Assembly (NCBI GenBank): GCA_947625615.1
Contig: CANQPB010000018.1
Coordinates: forward strand, 1 to 46,459
From: an uncultured Clostridia bacterium
Lineage (GTDB): Bacteria; Bacillota; Clostridia; Oscillospirales; Ruminococcaceae
Reading direction: 5' to 3'
Length of the DNA stretch: 46,459 nt
The notes under the pieces: generated by a model
The model's input: the letters and a program-made list of their open reading frames with translations, nothing else
The model's database searches: none
What the model was told of the DNA's origin: nothing
Translations under genes and position numbers: made by a program
Shown here: positions 15,891 to 23,284 of the stretch, one piece after another
How the letters are laid out: each line of letters begins with the position of its first letter
Position numbering within the stretch: position 1 is the stretch's first letter

Positions 15891-15977
15891 CCTCGGGCCG
15901 CGGCCTGCGGCCGCGGCCCGAGGGGGCCTTCGGCCCCCTCGGCGGCCCCCGCGAAGCGGGGGCCGGGGCTTCGCCCC
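15891..15977. repeat. R3-2, GC-rich hairpin array downstream of degV
   Basis: A 15-bp perfect stem CCTCGGGCCGCGGCC with loop TGC, then GAGGGGGCC-TTC-GGCCCCCTC, GGCCCCCGC-GAA-GCGGGGGCC, and GGGGC-TTC-GCCCC. It shares design and loops with R3-1 but not stem sequence. There is no T-run, so it is not a standard terminator. The gap between degV and rsmI is otherwise empty. Confidence 0.8.
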
Positions 15978-16028
15978 CTTCCACAAGCCGCGCGCCCCAC
16001 AATCTTCGACCCGAAAAAAGGTGATAAA

Positions 16029-16871
16029 ATGCCCGGAAAGCTATATATTGTCGGCACGCCGATAGGCAACCTAAAGGATATTACCTACCGCGCCGTCGAG
16101 ACCCTCGGCCTTGTCGATTTCATCGCCGCCGAGGACACAAGGGTCACCCAGAAGCTGCTGACGCACTTCGGCATAAAAAAACCGCTCGTCAGCTACCACG
16201 AGCACAACCGCAAATATGCCGGCGAGGCCATAATCGCAAGAATCACCGCCGGCGAGACCTGCGCCGTCGTCACCGACGCCGGAATGCCCTGCATTTCCGA
16301 TCCCGGCGAGGACATCGTCCGCCTCTGCGCCGATCTCGGAATCCCCGTCGAAGTCGTCCCGGGGCCCACCGCCGCCCTCTCTGCGCTGGCGGTAAGCGGC
16401 CTCGACACCTCAAAATTCGTCTTCTTCGGCTTCCCCTCGACCGCCAAAAATTCCCGCGCAAAAATGTTTGAGGAGGCCGCCGCCCACACCGAAACCCTCA
16501 TCTTCTACGAGGCGCCCCACAAGCTTGAGGCCACCCTGAACGACCTTTTAAAGTACCTCGGCAACCGCAAAATCTCCCTCTGCCGCGAGCTCACAAAGCT
16601 CCATGAAGAGATAATCCGCACCACCCTTTCAGAGGCCGCAAATCTTTATAACGACGAAAACAAGCCCCGCGGCGAATACGTCCTAATAATCGAGGGCGCT
16701 GCCTGCCCGCCCGCAGCGGAGCTTAGACCCGAAGACGCCGCCGCCGAGGTGATGTCTCTTGTCGAGGGGGGAGCAAAGCTCTCCGAGGCATGCAAGGCGG
16801 TCGCCAAAAAGACCGGCTTCACAAAGGGCGAGCTCTACTCGCTCTGCACAAAAAACCGCAGCCCCGACTGA
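16029..16871 (+). CDS. rsmI: 16S rRNA (cytidine1402-2'-O)-methyltransferase
   Basis: The 280-residue SAM-dependent tetrapyrrole-methylase-fold enzyme methylates the ribose of C1402 in the 16S decoding centre. The N-terminal GTPIGNLKDITYRA and FIAAEDTR motifs, the glycine-rich VVTDAGMPCISDPG loop and EVVPGPTAALSALAVSG are diagnostic. Length is normal. AAAGGTG stands before ATG. It is the first gene of a tight rsmI-trmN6-rimI run: 19 bp separate it from the next start. Confidence 0.95.
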   Translation: MPGKLYIVGTPIGNLKDITYRAVETLGLVDFIAAEDTRVTQKLLTHFGIKKPLVSYHEHNRKYAGEAIIARITAGETCAVVTDAGMPCISDPGEDIVRLCADLGIPVEVVPGPTAALSALAVSGLDTSKFVFFGFPSTAKNSRAKMFEEAAAHTETLIFYEAPHKLEATLNDLLKYLGNRKISLCRELTKLHEEIIRTTLSEAANLYNDENKPRGEYVLIIEGAACPPAAELRPEDAAAEVMSLVEGGAKLSEACKAVAKKTGFTKGELYSLCTKNRSPD

Positions 16872-16890
16872 CCGCCCCGAAGGAAGATCT

Positions 16891-17625
16891 ATGCCGGAAC
16901 ACACAGTTGAAACCCTCGGCGGAGGGTTTTTTGCCGCCGTCTCAAAGGAGCACCGCTTTGGCACCGACGCCTTTTTGCTCGCCGAATTTTCCGCCGCAAA
17001 ACACCGCGACCGCGTGGCAGATCTCTGCTCGGGCTGCGGAATCGTAGGGCTTTTGCTCCTTCGCGACTTTCAGCCCGCCTCCGTCACCGCAGTCGAGCTT
17101 TTAGAGGACGCCCACTCCCTCGCGCTGATCTCAAAAGACCTCTCGGGCGCGGAAAATTTCTTCCCGGTGAACGCCGATCTTAGGCAGTGGCGCTCGCCCG
17201 AGCCCCTCGACCTGATAGTCTGCAATCCGCCCTACAAGGCCGACGGCGCGGGCTTAAAATCCTCGGGAGCAGCCGCAGCCCTCGCCCGCCACGAAATTGA
17301 ATGCACCCTCGGCGACGTCTGCGCGGCCGCAAAGAGAAACCTTAAATACGGCGGGCGGCTCTGCCTTTGCAACCGGCCCGAACGCCTTGCCGACTGCATT
17401 TCGGCGATGAGAGAAAACGGGATCGAGCCGAAGCGCCTGCAAACCGTCCACAAAAACGCCTCCTCGGGGGCGTGGCTTATTCTTGTCGAGGGGCGACTGG
17501 CTAAATCCTCCGCCTCGTTCATGAAAATCGAGCCGCCGCTCATCGTCGGCTCGGGCAGAAGCTATGCCGCCGAACATCTTAAAGGAGCAGCAAATGACGC
17601 TAAAAATCCGCCGAATGACGCTTGA
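16891..17625 (+). CDS. trmN6: tRNA1(Val) adenine-N6 methyltransferase-like protein
   Basis: A 244-residue class I SAM methyltransferase. The nucleotide-binding DLCSGCGIVGLLLL (motif I) and the catalytic NPPY of DLIVCNPPYKA mark a base N6-methyltransferase of the YfiC/TrmN6 family, which modifies A37 of valine tRNA in E. coli. In Firmicutes the homologue commonly lies beside rsmI, as here. The ATG at 16891 follows AAGGAAG; longer in-frame starts lie inside rsmI. The 3' end overlaps the rimI start by 32 bp. The exact tRNA substrate is inferred from the family. Confidence 0.87.
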   Translation: MPEHTVETLGGGFFAAVSKEHRFGTDAFLLAEFSAAKHRDRVADLCSGCGIVGLLLLRDFQPASVTAVELLEDAHSLALISKDLSGAENFFPVNADLRQWRSPEPLDLIVCNPPYKADGAGLKSSGAAAALARHEIECTLGDVCAAAKRNLKYGGRLCLCNRPERLADCISAMRENGIEPKRLQTVHKNASSGAWLILVEGRLAKSSASFMKIEPPLIVGSGRSYAAEHLKGAANDAKNPPNDA

Positions 17626-18052
17626 CGACGTTTCAGATGTCGTCGCGCTTGAAAAAATATGCTTTTCCTCCGACGCCTGGTGCGCCGACGACTTTATCTA
17701 CCGCCTAAACTTCGCTTCAAAAACCGGCGGCGACGGCTTTTTATCCCTCTGCGCCGAGGCCGACGGCCGCTTCTGCGGATATATCGCGCTTTACTCGCAG
17801 CTCGGCGAAACAAACATCGACAGCCTTGCCGTCTCTCCCGAGATGCGCAACCGCGGGGTCGCCCGAGCGCTGCTTCACGAGGCGGAGCGCCTCTGCCGCC
17901 CCGAACGGATTATTTTAGAGGTTAGAGAATCGAACGCGCCGGCGAAAAGCCTCTACGAATCGGAGGGATATAGGGTGATCGCGAAGCGCCGGGGATATTA
18001 CGACCTGCCGCCCGAGGACGCCCTCGTAATGGAAAAGCTGATTAAAAATTAA
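17594..18052 (+). CDS. rimI: Ribosomal-protein-alanine N-acetyltransferase
   Basis: A 152-residue GNAT acetyltransferase. Acetyl-CoA-binding motif A reads LAVSPEMRNRGVARALL and the RimI signature LEVRESNAPAKSLYESEGY ends in a RRGYY block. RimI acetylates the N-terminal alanine of ribosomal protein S18. ATG 17594 is preceded by AAAGGAG and overlaps the methyltransferase gene, indicating coupling. In many Firmicutes rimI sits beside tsaB, tsaE and tsaD; none of these is found here. Confidence 0.88.
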   Translation: MTLKIRRMTLDDVSDVVALEKICFSSDAWCADDFIYRLNFASKTGGDGFLSLCAEADGRFCGYIALYSQLGETNIDSLAVSPEMRNRGVARALLHEAERLCRPERIILEVRESNAPAKSLYESEGYRVIAKRRGYYDLPPEDALVMEKLIKN

Positions 18053-18132
18053 CCGAGTAATCTTTCGCCGGCGGCTTTTGTCGGGTAAACCGCGGAATTA
18101 CGCCGTTAGCGGGATTTTATCGTGTTTAGAAT

Positions 18133-18166
18133 TCGCGCATTAAAGCGCGCACGGGCTTTTTGTATT
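18133..18166 (+). terminator. Possible terminator after rimI
   Basis: CGCGC and GCGCG pair around ATTAAA, followed by CACGGGCTTTTTG. The stem is short. Confidence 0.4.
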
Positions 18167-18225
18167 GATTATCAACCTTTGGTTTGTAAATTTCGACGAA
18201 AACTGTTAAAATATTCATTTATTGC

Positions 18226-18254
18226 TTGACAAACGTAAATTATAATGTTATTAT
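18226..18254 (+). promoter_or_regulatory. Promoter of the SigH-like gene
   Basis: TTGACA (18226-18231), 17-bp spacer and TATTAT (18249-18254), 30 bp before ATG. Confidence 0.85.
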
Positions 18255-18284
18255 TAACTGGCAGAAAGCAAAAGGTGGAAGTTT

Positions 18285-18836
18285 ATGGATTATTCTCGCT
18301 CCGGCTCTGCAAACAGCGACATGCTCGCCGTCAAGGCAAGGACAGACGGCCGCGCCTTTTCCGAATTGTTCGCGGGGTTTTTGCCGTCGATAAGGCGTCT
18401 TGCGGGAATCTACACAAATTCTCCCGCCGACAGGGACGATCTTGTGTCGGAGGGGATCTTGGGCTTCATGAACGCGGTCTCCACCTTCGAGCTCGGCCGC
18501 GGCGCCTCGTTTTCAACATATGCGGGAAAGTGCATCAACAACCGCATGCTGACGGCTCTCAAAAAAAGCGCGAGGATACTCCGGGCAGAGGAACCGCTTG
18601 ATTCCGTCGGGGGGGAGGACATCTCGCCGGAAAAAATCATCATCGACCGCGAGGCGTTGAGCGAAATTTTCAGCGAGGTGTCTCAGAATCTCACCTCGAT
18701 GGAAAAAAAGGTGCTGGGAATGTATCTCAACGGCGCGGGCTATTCCGAAATAGCCGAAGCCCTCGGCACCGACAGGAAAGCCGTCGACAACGCGCTTTCA
18801 AGGCTGAGGCGAAAGCTCCGCCGAAAGTTCCGTTAA
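18285..18836 (+). CDS. SigH-like RNA polymerase sigma factor
   Basis: A 183-residue sigma-70 family protein with region 2 (RDDLVSEGILGFMNAV, then FSTYAGKCINNRM, the -10-binding helix) and region 4 with a helix-turn-helix (YSEIAEALGTDRKAVDNALS, then RLRRKLRRK). The AVDNALSRLRRKL ending resembles SigH of B. subtilis, which drives early sporulation genes; the region between domains is short and region 3 is minimal. It is not in the usual rlmB-yacP-sigH neighbourhood, so it may be a SigH paralogue with another regulon. AAAGGTGG lies before ATG. Monocistronic by promoter and terminator. Confidence 0.82.
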   Translation: MDYSRSGSANSDMLAVKARTDGRAFSELFAGFLPSIRRLAGIYTNSPADRDDLVSEGILGFMNAVSTFELGRGASFSTYAGKCINNRMLTALKKSARILRAEEPLDSVGGEDISPEKIIIDREALSEIFSEVSQNLTSMEKKVLGMYLNGAGYSEIAEALGTDRKAVDNALSRLRRKLRRKFR

Positions 18837-18857
18837 AGACCCTTAAGGGTTTTTATA
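18836..18857 (+). terminator. Short terminator after the sigma factor gene
   Basis: GACCCTTAAGGGTTTTTAT: a short CCC/GGG stem with a TTAA loop and a T-run, overlapping the stop codon region. Confidence 0.5.
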
Positions 18858-18947
18858 TAAATGCCATTGTGCTATTACCGATTATTTTTTAACGAAAAGG
18901 GTCGGTGACCGCCCGACGTGGTAAATAAACAAAGTGAGGGAGCACTT

Positions 18948-19223
18948 ATGTTCGAAGACAAAACACTCATTTGCCGCAATTGCGGCGCCGAATTCGTCTT
19001 CACCGCCGGCGAACAGGAATTCTACGCAGAAAAAGGCTTTGAAAACGAGCCGAAAATGTGCAAGGACTGCCGCCGCAAGAAGAAGGAGGAAGGCAAACAG
19101 TTCTACACAGCGGTATGTGCCGCCTGCGGAGGAGAGGCCAAAGTCCCCTTTAAGCCTCACGACGACCGTCCCGTATACTGCAGCGACTGCTTTGCGAAAA
19201 TGAAAAAGGAAGAGGAAGCTTGA
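18948..19223 (+). CDS. Small zinc-ribbon protein
   Basis: A 91-residue protein with four CxxC knuckles: CRNC, CKDC, CAAC and CSDC. The first pair and the second pair can each bind one zinc ion. The first half (ICRNCGAEFVFTAGEQEFY...CKDCRRKKK) is the probable zinc-binding domain found in many small proteins of Firmicutes and phyla beyond; the second half repeats the design (the CxxCGG element and YCSDCF). The lysine- and glutamate-rich linker suggests RNA or protein contact. Function unknown. ATG 18948 has GAGGGAG before it; an in-frame GTG 30 bp upstream has no ribosome site. Its place after a sigma gene is not shared by an operon since a terminator lies between them. Confidence 0.8.
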   Translation: MFEDKTLICRNCGAEFVFTAGEQEFYAEKGFENEPKMCKDCRRKKKEEGKQFYTAVCAACGGEAKVPFKPHDDRPVYCSDCFAKMKKEEEA

Positions 19224-19240
19224 CTTTTAGCTGAGAATCC

Positions 19241-19270
19241 GCCGGCTCCGCGTGGGCCGGCTCCTTTTTT
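19241..19270 (+). terminator. Terminator of the zinc-ribbon gene
   Basis: GCCGGC and GCCGGC pair around TCCGCGTGG and are followed by TCCTTTTTT. Confidence 0.75.
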
Positions 19271-19271
19271 G

Positions 19272-19304
19272 CACAAAAAAATCCGGGAGCATGTCCCGGA
19301 TTTC
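19272..19304 (-). terminator. Terminator of rplJ-rplL
   Basis: ATCCGGGA and TCCCGGAT form an 8-bp stem with loop CATGC, followed on the minus strand by TTTTTTTGTGC, about 30 bases past the rplL stop. Confidence 0.85.
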
Positions 19305-19330
19305 TGCATATTCGCGTGTTCGAGAAAATA

Positions 19331-19699
19331 TTACTTGATCTCGACGGTGGCGCCGGCAGCCTCGAGCTTTTCCTTGAGCTCGTCGGCCTCCGCCTTGGAA
19401 GCGCCTTCCTTAACGGTCTTGGGAGCGCCTTCGACAAATTCCTTGGATTCCTTGAGGCCGAGGCCGAGGATTTCCTTGACAGCCTTGATAACGCTCATCT
19501 TGTTGTCGCCGAAGGAGGCGAGAACAACGTCGAATTCGGTCTTCTCGGCGGGAGCGGCAGCAGCGCCGGCGGCGGGAGCGGCAGCTATAGCGGCGGTGAC
19601 GCCGAATTCTTCCTGGATAGCGTCGACAAGCTCCTTGAGCTCGAGGACGGAAAGGGTCTTGATATCTTCTACAAACTTGATGATCTTTTCAGATGCCAT
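19331..19699 (-). CDS. rplL: 50S ribosomal protein L7/L12
   Basis: The 122-residue stalk protein that recruits translation GTPases. N-terminal dimerisation helices ([20 protein letters not shown]), an Ala-rich hinge (about 35-52) and the C-terminal domain with [20 protein letters not shown] are all present. AAGGAG precedes ATG. It is 87 bp after rplJ in the same transcript and both depend on the L10 leader. rplK and rplA are not next to it in this window. Confidence 0.97.
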   Translation of the reverse strand: MASEKIIKFVEDIKTLSVLELKELVDAIQEEFGVTAAIAAAPAAGAAAAPAEKTEFDVVLASFGDNKMSVIKAVKEILGLGLKESKEFVEGAPKTVKEGASKAEADELKEKLEAAGATVEIK

Positions 19700-19786
19700 G
19701 ATGATTTTTCTCCTTTTCGTAATAATTAGTTGAGTTTTTACGCGCCGTAAAGTTTAATCGGCGCCGGAGCGAGGATCAGGCTGCGA

Positions 19787-20287
19787 TTACGCGACCTCCT
19801 CGTTCTTTTCGGCCAAAGCCTGGAGGGTTGCGGCCAGCTTCTGAATGGGGCCCTGGAGGGAGCCGACGAGCTGAGCCAGAAGGGTTTCCTTCGAGGGGAT
19901 CTTGGAAAGGGCCATGACGCCGTCGGCGTCGTAGAGCTCGGTTCCGATGAAGCCCGCCTTAAGGACGAAATTGGGGTGATCTTCGGCATATTTTCCGAGG
20001 ATTCTTGCGGCGGCGGTCTCGTCCGAAGAAAGGGCGATAGCGGTGGCGCCGGAGAGAACTTCGGTCAGGCCGTCGAGGCCCGCGTTCTGCATTGCGAAGC
20101 GAAGAAGGGTGTTCTTCTCGACGGCGTATTTAACGCCGGCCTCGCGGAGCTCCTTGCGGAGCTTGGTGTCGTCCTCAACAGTGATGCCGGAATAGTTGAC
20201 AAGAACGCCGGAGGCGGAATTCTTTATCATATCGGTGATTTCGGCGACCTTCTGCTTTTTAAGGTTGAGGATATTTTCGTTTGGCAT
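19787..20287 (-). CDS. rplJ: 50S ribosomal protein L10
   Basis: The 166-residue protein anchors L7/L12 dimers on 23S rRNA. The motifs VLVNYSGITVEDDTKLRKELREAG (in two parts) and EKNTLLRFA match L10; the C-terminal helix that binds L7/L12 is present. It is the first gene after the leader, and free L10-L12 complex is known to bind that leader to limit synthesis. GGGTGG stands before ATG. Confidence 0.96.
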   Translation of the reverse strand: MPNENILNLKKQKVAEITDMIKNSASGVLVNYSGITVEDDTKLRKELREAGVKYAVEKNTLLRFAMQNAGLDGLTEVLSGATAIALSSDETAAARILGKYAEDHPNFVLKAGFIGTELYDADGVMALSKIPSKETLLAQLVGSLQGPIQKLAATLQALAEKNEEVA

Positions 20288-20438
20288 TTAGGTTTTCACC
20301 ACCCATGTGTTGAATTTTTGCCCCGAAATTAAAATCAAAAATCCCTTTTCATGAGAAAAGGGACATGGAAAATCATGTATATCCTTTCCTCGGCAGGACT
20401 TACGCACTTACGGGCGCCTGCTGTCTTAAGATCGGTGC
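20288..20438 (-). promoter_or_regulatory. Ribosomal protein L10 leader
   Basis: The rplJ transcript starts with about 150 untranslated bases carrying CTTAAGACAGCAGGCG and CCTGCCGAGGAAAGG, the conserved parts of the Firmicutes L10 leader that bind the L10(L12) complex. A terminator hairpin follows (20343-20362: CCCTTTTC/GAAAAGGG, loop TCAT, then ATTTTTGATTTTAATTT on the minus strand), so binding probably decides between termination and read-through into rplJ. Confidence 0.88.
20325..20362 (-). terminator. Attenuator hairpin of the L10 leader
   Basis: Eight perfect pairs, CCCTTTTC with GAAAAGGG, loop TCAT, followed by a T-rich tail before the rplJ ribosome site. Confidence 0.85.
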
Positions 20439-20445
20439 GAGGGTT

Positions 20446-20474
20446 ATTATAGCACACCGCCGCTCGGCTGTCAA
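20446..20474 (-). promoter_or_regulatory. Promoter of rplJ-rplL
   Basis: Minus-strand TTGACA (20474-20469), 17-bp spacer and TATAAT (20451-20446): a consensus promoter, fitting a highly expressed operon. Confidence 0.9.
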
Positions 20475-20493
20475 GGGGTTTGAGAGTGGAAAA

Positions 20494-20780
20494 TTAAAAA
20501 GTTTTCGCCGGCCTTTTTCAAAAGGCCGCGGGGGTCGAGGGGCGAGTAGCCCCTCGTCGCAGCCCGCTGGCTGCGAAATCCTATGCTTCGCGCGCTCCGC
20601 AAGGGGTGAATTGCAAAAACAGTCCACCGGACTGTTTTTGCAAGAGGGGACGCCCTGCAAGAGGGCGTCCCCTTTGTGCGGCGCGGCGGCTTGACCGACG
20701 CGTCGCAGCCCGGAAAAGGGCGCGGGGAAAACCTCGCCGGGGTTTTCCCCGCTTTGCCGAGCGTAAGCGAGGCAAACAAA
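20494..20780 (+). repeat. R1-c, divergent copy of the modular hairpin repeat
   Basis: Head as in R1-b, then CGAGGGGC/GCCCCTCG with loop GAGTA, CGCAGCC/GGCTGCG with loop CGCT, a 15-bp stem ending ACAGTCC-ACC-GGACTGT, GGGGACGCCC/GGGCGTCCCC, GGGGAAAACC/GGTTTTCCCC with loop TCGCCG, and the TTTGCC/GGCAAA closing stem. The CCGGAGCG module is missing. It lies 20 bp behind the rplJ -35 element and 62 bp before the -35 of the VTC operon, which points the other way. The gap 20475-20841 holds nothing else. Confidence 0.85.
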
Positions 20781-20841
20781 TGCATTTCCTCTCTTCTAAC
20801 CCCCCATTCTTGCCTCCCCCAAAAATAATCTTCAAAACTCC

Positions 20842-20870
20842 TTGCCAAATACGGGGTTTTGATGTATAAT
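20842..20870 (+). promoter_or_regulatory. Promoter of the VTC-domain operon
   Basis: TTGCCA (20842-20847), 17-bp spacer, TATAAT (20865-20870). Confidence 0.75.
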
Positions 20871-20917
20871 GTAAATTACCGATAATTTTTCCGCAAAGCC
20901 GAGGTGACGCCCCGTAG

Positions 20918-21619
20918 ATGAACGGCTTCAGACATGAAATAAAAATACTCCTTACCGAGGCCGAGTGCGCGGCGCTTAGGCCCAAGCTTGCGGCGCTTTT
21001 GCAGGCAGATCCCAACGCCGGCGATTCGGGCGAATATTTTATCCGCAGCCTCTATTTCGACGACGTCAGCCGAAGCTCCTACTTCGAAAAGCTCTCGGGA
21101 GTTGCCGACAGAAAAAAATACCGCCTGAGAATTTATAATCTCTCGGATTCCGTAATAAAGCTCGAATGTAAGGAAAAGCGGGGCGACCGCATTAAAAAGC
21201 GCTCCGTCAGCGTTTCGCCGGAGTGCGCCCGCCTGATGTCCGAGGGGGATTTCTCTCTGCTTTACAACTATGACGACCCTCTCTCCCGCGAGGTCTGCTC
21301 GCTGGCCGGGGGAAAGGGGCTTAAGCCCTCGGTGATAGTCGACTACGACCGCGAGGTGTTTATCCACCCGGTCTCGAACGTCCGCCTGACCTTCGACAAG
21401 GCTCTCCACGCCGGGATATCCTCGAGCGACCTGTTCGATCCCTCGGCGCTCACCCTGCCGGTATTCGACGACGGCTCTGTAATCTTCGAGGTGAAATACG
21501 ACGACGTTCTGCCCGCGTTTTTGCGGGGGATCATCTCCTCGGCGCATGGGCCGAGGCTCGCCCTTTCAAAATTTACCCTCTGCCTTGATAAGCTTCAAAG
21601 CTTCAAGCCGAAGCTTTAG
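20918..21619 (+). CDS. VTC-domain polyphosphate polymerase-like protein
   Basis: A 233-residue soluble protein with a VTC (vacuolar transporter chaperone) domain, a triphosphate-tunnel fold. FRHEIKILLT, IRSLYFDD, KKYRLRIYN, KLECKEKR and VIVDYDREVF supply the alternating basic and acidic residues that line the tunnel. In yeast Vtc4 the domain polymerises polyphosphate from ATP. In bacteria the domain is often encoded next to DUF4956 membrane proteins and CotH proteins, which occur at 22301-22963 and 12080-14662 here. GAGGTGA precedes ATG. Polyphosphate synthesis itself is inferred, not shown. Confidence 0.85.
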   Translation: MNGFRHEIKILLTEAECAALRPKLAALLQADPNAGDSGEYFIRSLYFDDVSRSSYFEKLSGVADRKKYRLRIYNLSDSVIKLECKEKRGDRIKKRSVSVSPECARLMSEGDFSLLYNYDDPLSREVCSLAGGKGLKPSVIVDYDREVFIHPVSNVRLTFDKALHAGISSSDLFDPSALTLPVFDDGSVIFEVKYDDVLPAFLRGIISSAHGPRLALSKFTLCLDKLQSFKPKL

Positions 21620-21646
21620 CATAAATTTATTTAAGAGAGTGGTTTT

Positions 21647-22261
21647 ATGATCTCATACGACATCGCCGTTTTGGCTATAATAGGCTTCGCCGCGGCGATT
21701 ATCCTGCAAGCCGTGCAGCTCTCAAAGGCGAAAAAGCGCATTGTCAGGCTTCTGCCCGCGATCATATCCGCGGCCGCGGCTTTGATATCGGCCCTCGCGG
21801 CGGTTATAATGTTTATGACCCTCGGTCAGGACGCCGCCAAAAACGTCTACATTTTTATCCTTGCGGCAATATTTTTCGGCGCGGCGCTTTTGGGCTGCGG
21901 AATCGCGGCGGCAAGCTCGGCGCTGATGAAAACAAGGGCGGCGGTGATTGTTCCGATAGCCGCGGCGGCGATAGCCCTCTGCTCGGTGTTTGCGGCGGAA
22001 TGGGCCGGCGGGAGCTATCAGCACAAATGGGACTTGCGCGTATATGTCGACGAAATTTCGGCGTCGGAAAACGGCGACCTGAATATCAGGGCGAGCGGCA
22101 TATGGGACGACCCGGCCGAAGCTTCGGCGTATTCCCTTACAGTCCCGAAAAAGCTCGCCGAAAAATACAACCTCTTTGAGGGCATGACGCTCTCCTGCGA
22201 CGTCAAGGCGAGCGACGGCAAAACAACAGTCACAAAAATAGAGAAACTCTATAAAAAATAA
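21647..22261 (+). CDS. Unknown membrane protein in the VTC-DUF4956 operon
   Basis: A 204-residue protein of no recognised family. It has four likely membrane helices (about 5-24, 35-60, 66-90 and 97-118), a short loop and a C-terminal beta-rich domain of about 75 residues (KWDLRVYVDEISASENGDL... to the end) predicted outside the membrane or in the cytoplasm depending on topology. It starts 27 bp after the VTC gene and ends 39 bp before the DUF4956 gene, so all three are probably co-transcribed and may act together. AAGAGAG is the only ribosome-site-like stretch before ATG. Confidence 0.7.
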   Translation: MISYDIAVLAIIGFAAAIILQAVQLSKAKKRIVRLLPAIISAAAALISALAAVIMFMTLGQDAAKNVYIFILAAIFFGAALLGCGIAAASSALMKTRAAVIVPIAAAAIALCSVFAAEWAGGSYQHKWDLRVYVDEISASENGDLNIRASGIWDDPAEASAYSLTVPKKLAEKYNLFEGMTLSCDVKASDGKTTVTKIEKLYKK

Positions 22262-22300
22262 ACCGAAACCCGGCAAATACCCCATGAAAGGAACTTTACC

Positions 22301-22963
22301 ATGCAATCTATCCGTTCAGTCCTACGCGAATCTATCGAGCAGCTCGGCCTCGTCGAGCATTTAACCGTCGCCTACATACTGGTGTCGCTTCTCTGCGCCG
22401 CCGTCTGCGGGCTGATAATCTACCTGGTCTACAAATTCTTCTACCGCGGCGCGGTCTACAGCGAAAACTTCGCGGTGCTTATCGTCATGACGACGGTCGT
22501 CACGGCGTTCATAGTCATCACGATAGGCTCTAACCTCGTTCTGTCGCTCGGTATGGTCGGTGCGCTGTCGATAGTCAGGTTCCGCTCCGCCGTCAAGGAT
22601 CCTTTGGACGTAGGCTTTCTTTTCTGGGGGATCGCCGTGGGCATCACCGCCGGCGCGGGGCTTTATCCTTTCGCGCTTATCGCCACCGCCGCGATATCTC
22701 TTTTATACATTCTCTTCACCGTCTGCGGGCGGGGCAGAAGGACGTTTGTCATAGTTATCAAATATGAAGACGCCGCCGAGTCCGCCTTGGAGGAAGTCCT
22801 GAAAACGGCACACGGCCGCATGCGGGGCAAAGCGAAGTATAAGGGCGAAAACGAGCTGACCGCCGACGTGAGATATTCAAAGAAAAACGCCGACATTCTC
22901 GCGAAGATCACGGCCGTCGAGGGCGTGACAAGCGCCGTGATGGTGGAATACACCGGCGAGTGA
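22301..22963 (+). CDS. DUF4956 membrane protein
   Basis: A 220-residue protein with about four membrane helices (about 23-46, 57-84, 102-118, 121-140) and a cytoplasmic C-terminal ferredoxin-like domain (about 148-220). The signature ALSIVRFRSAVKDPLDV (88-104) identifies DUF4956; the arrangement recalls MgtC-like proteins with a C-terminal small-molecule-binding domain. The family is commonly encoded with VTC-domain proteins, as here, and may form the membrane part of a polyphosphate or phosphate-related system; this role is inference. AAAGGAAC precedes ATG. Confidence 0.83.
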   Translation: MQSIRSVLRESIEQLGLVEHLTVAYILVSLLCAAVCGLIIYLVYKFFYRGAVYSENFAVLIVMTTVVTAFIVITIGSNLVLSLGMVGALSIVRFRSAVKDPLDVGFLFWGIAVGITAGAGLYPFALIATAAISLLYILFTVCGRGRRTFVIVIKYEDAAESALEEVLKTAHGRMRGKAKYKGENELTADVRYSKKNADILAKITAVEGVTSAVMVEYTGE

Positions 22964-22981
22964 TTTTGACGAGAAATTTTT

Positions 22982-23010
22982 CCCTCTCCCGCTTGGGAGG
23001 GGGAGTTTTG
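22982..23010 (+). terminator. Terminator of the VTC-DUF4956 operon
   Basis: CCCTCTCCC and GGGAGGGGG pair around GCTT, followed by AGTTTTG. Confidence 0.65.
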
Positions 23011-23015
23011 TTAGG

Positions 23016-23270
23016 AAAGTTTTCGGTCAAGCCTTTTTCAAAAGGCTTGCGCAGTCGAGGGGCGCGCAGCCCCTCGTCGCGCTCCGCAGAGCGCGAAATC
23101 TCCCCGGAGCGGGCCGAGCAGGCGCGCTCCGGCTAATGCGAAGCAAAGCGCAGGACGGGGAGAAAAAACTGTCCGGTGGACAGTTTTTTCGCGGGGAGAC
23201 CCTCGCCGGGGGTCTCCCCGGCGAGGCGCCTGCGGCGCCTCGCACACGGAAAGGGGTATGGGGAAAACTT
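23016..23270 (+). repeat. R1-d, full copy of the modular hairpin repeat
   Basis: Its first stem is AAGCCTTTT/AAAAGGCTT (CGGCCTTTT/AAAAGGCCG in copies b, c and e), its second CGAGGGGC/GCCCCTCG with loop GCGCA, its third CGCGCTC/GAGCGCG with loop CGCA. The CCGGAGCG, A6-CTGTCC-GGT-GGACAG-T6, GGGGAGACC and GAGGCGCC-TGC-GGCGCCTC modules follow. It lies in the convergent gap between the DUF4956 gene and gyrA. The 361-bp gap holds this repeat and two flanking hairpins. Confidence 0.85.
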
Positions 23271-23284
23271 TTTCACTTAAACTA

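Noticed and set aside
18053-18284. tRNA or small RNA genes in the gaps
   Set aside because: I looked in this and the other gaps for cloverleaf arms with GTTC-type T loops and found none.
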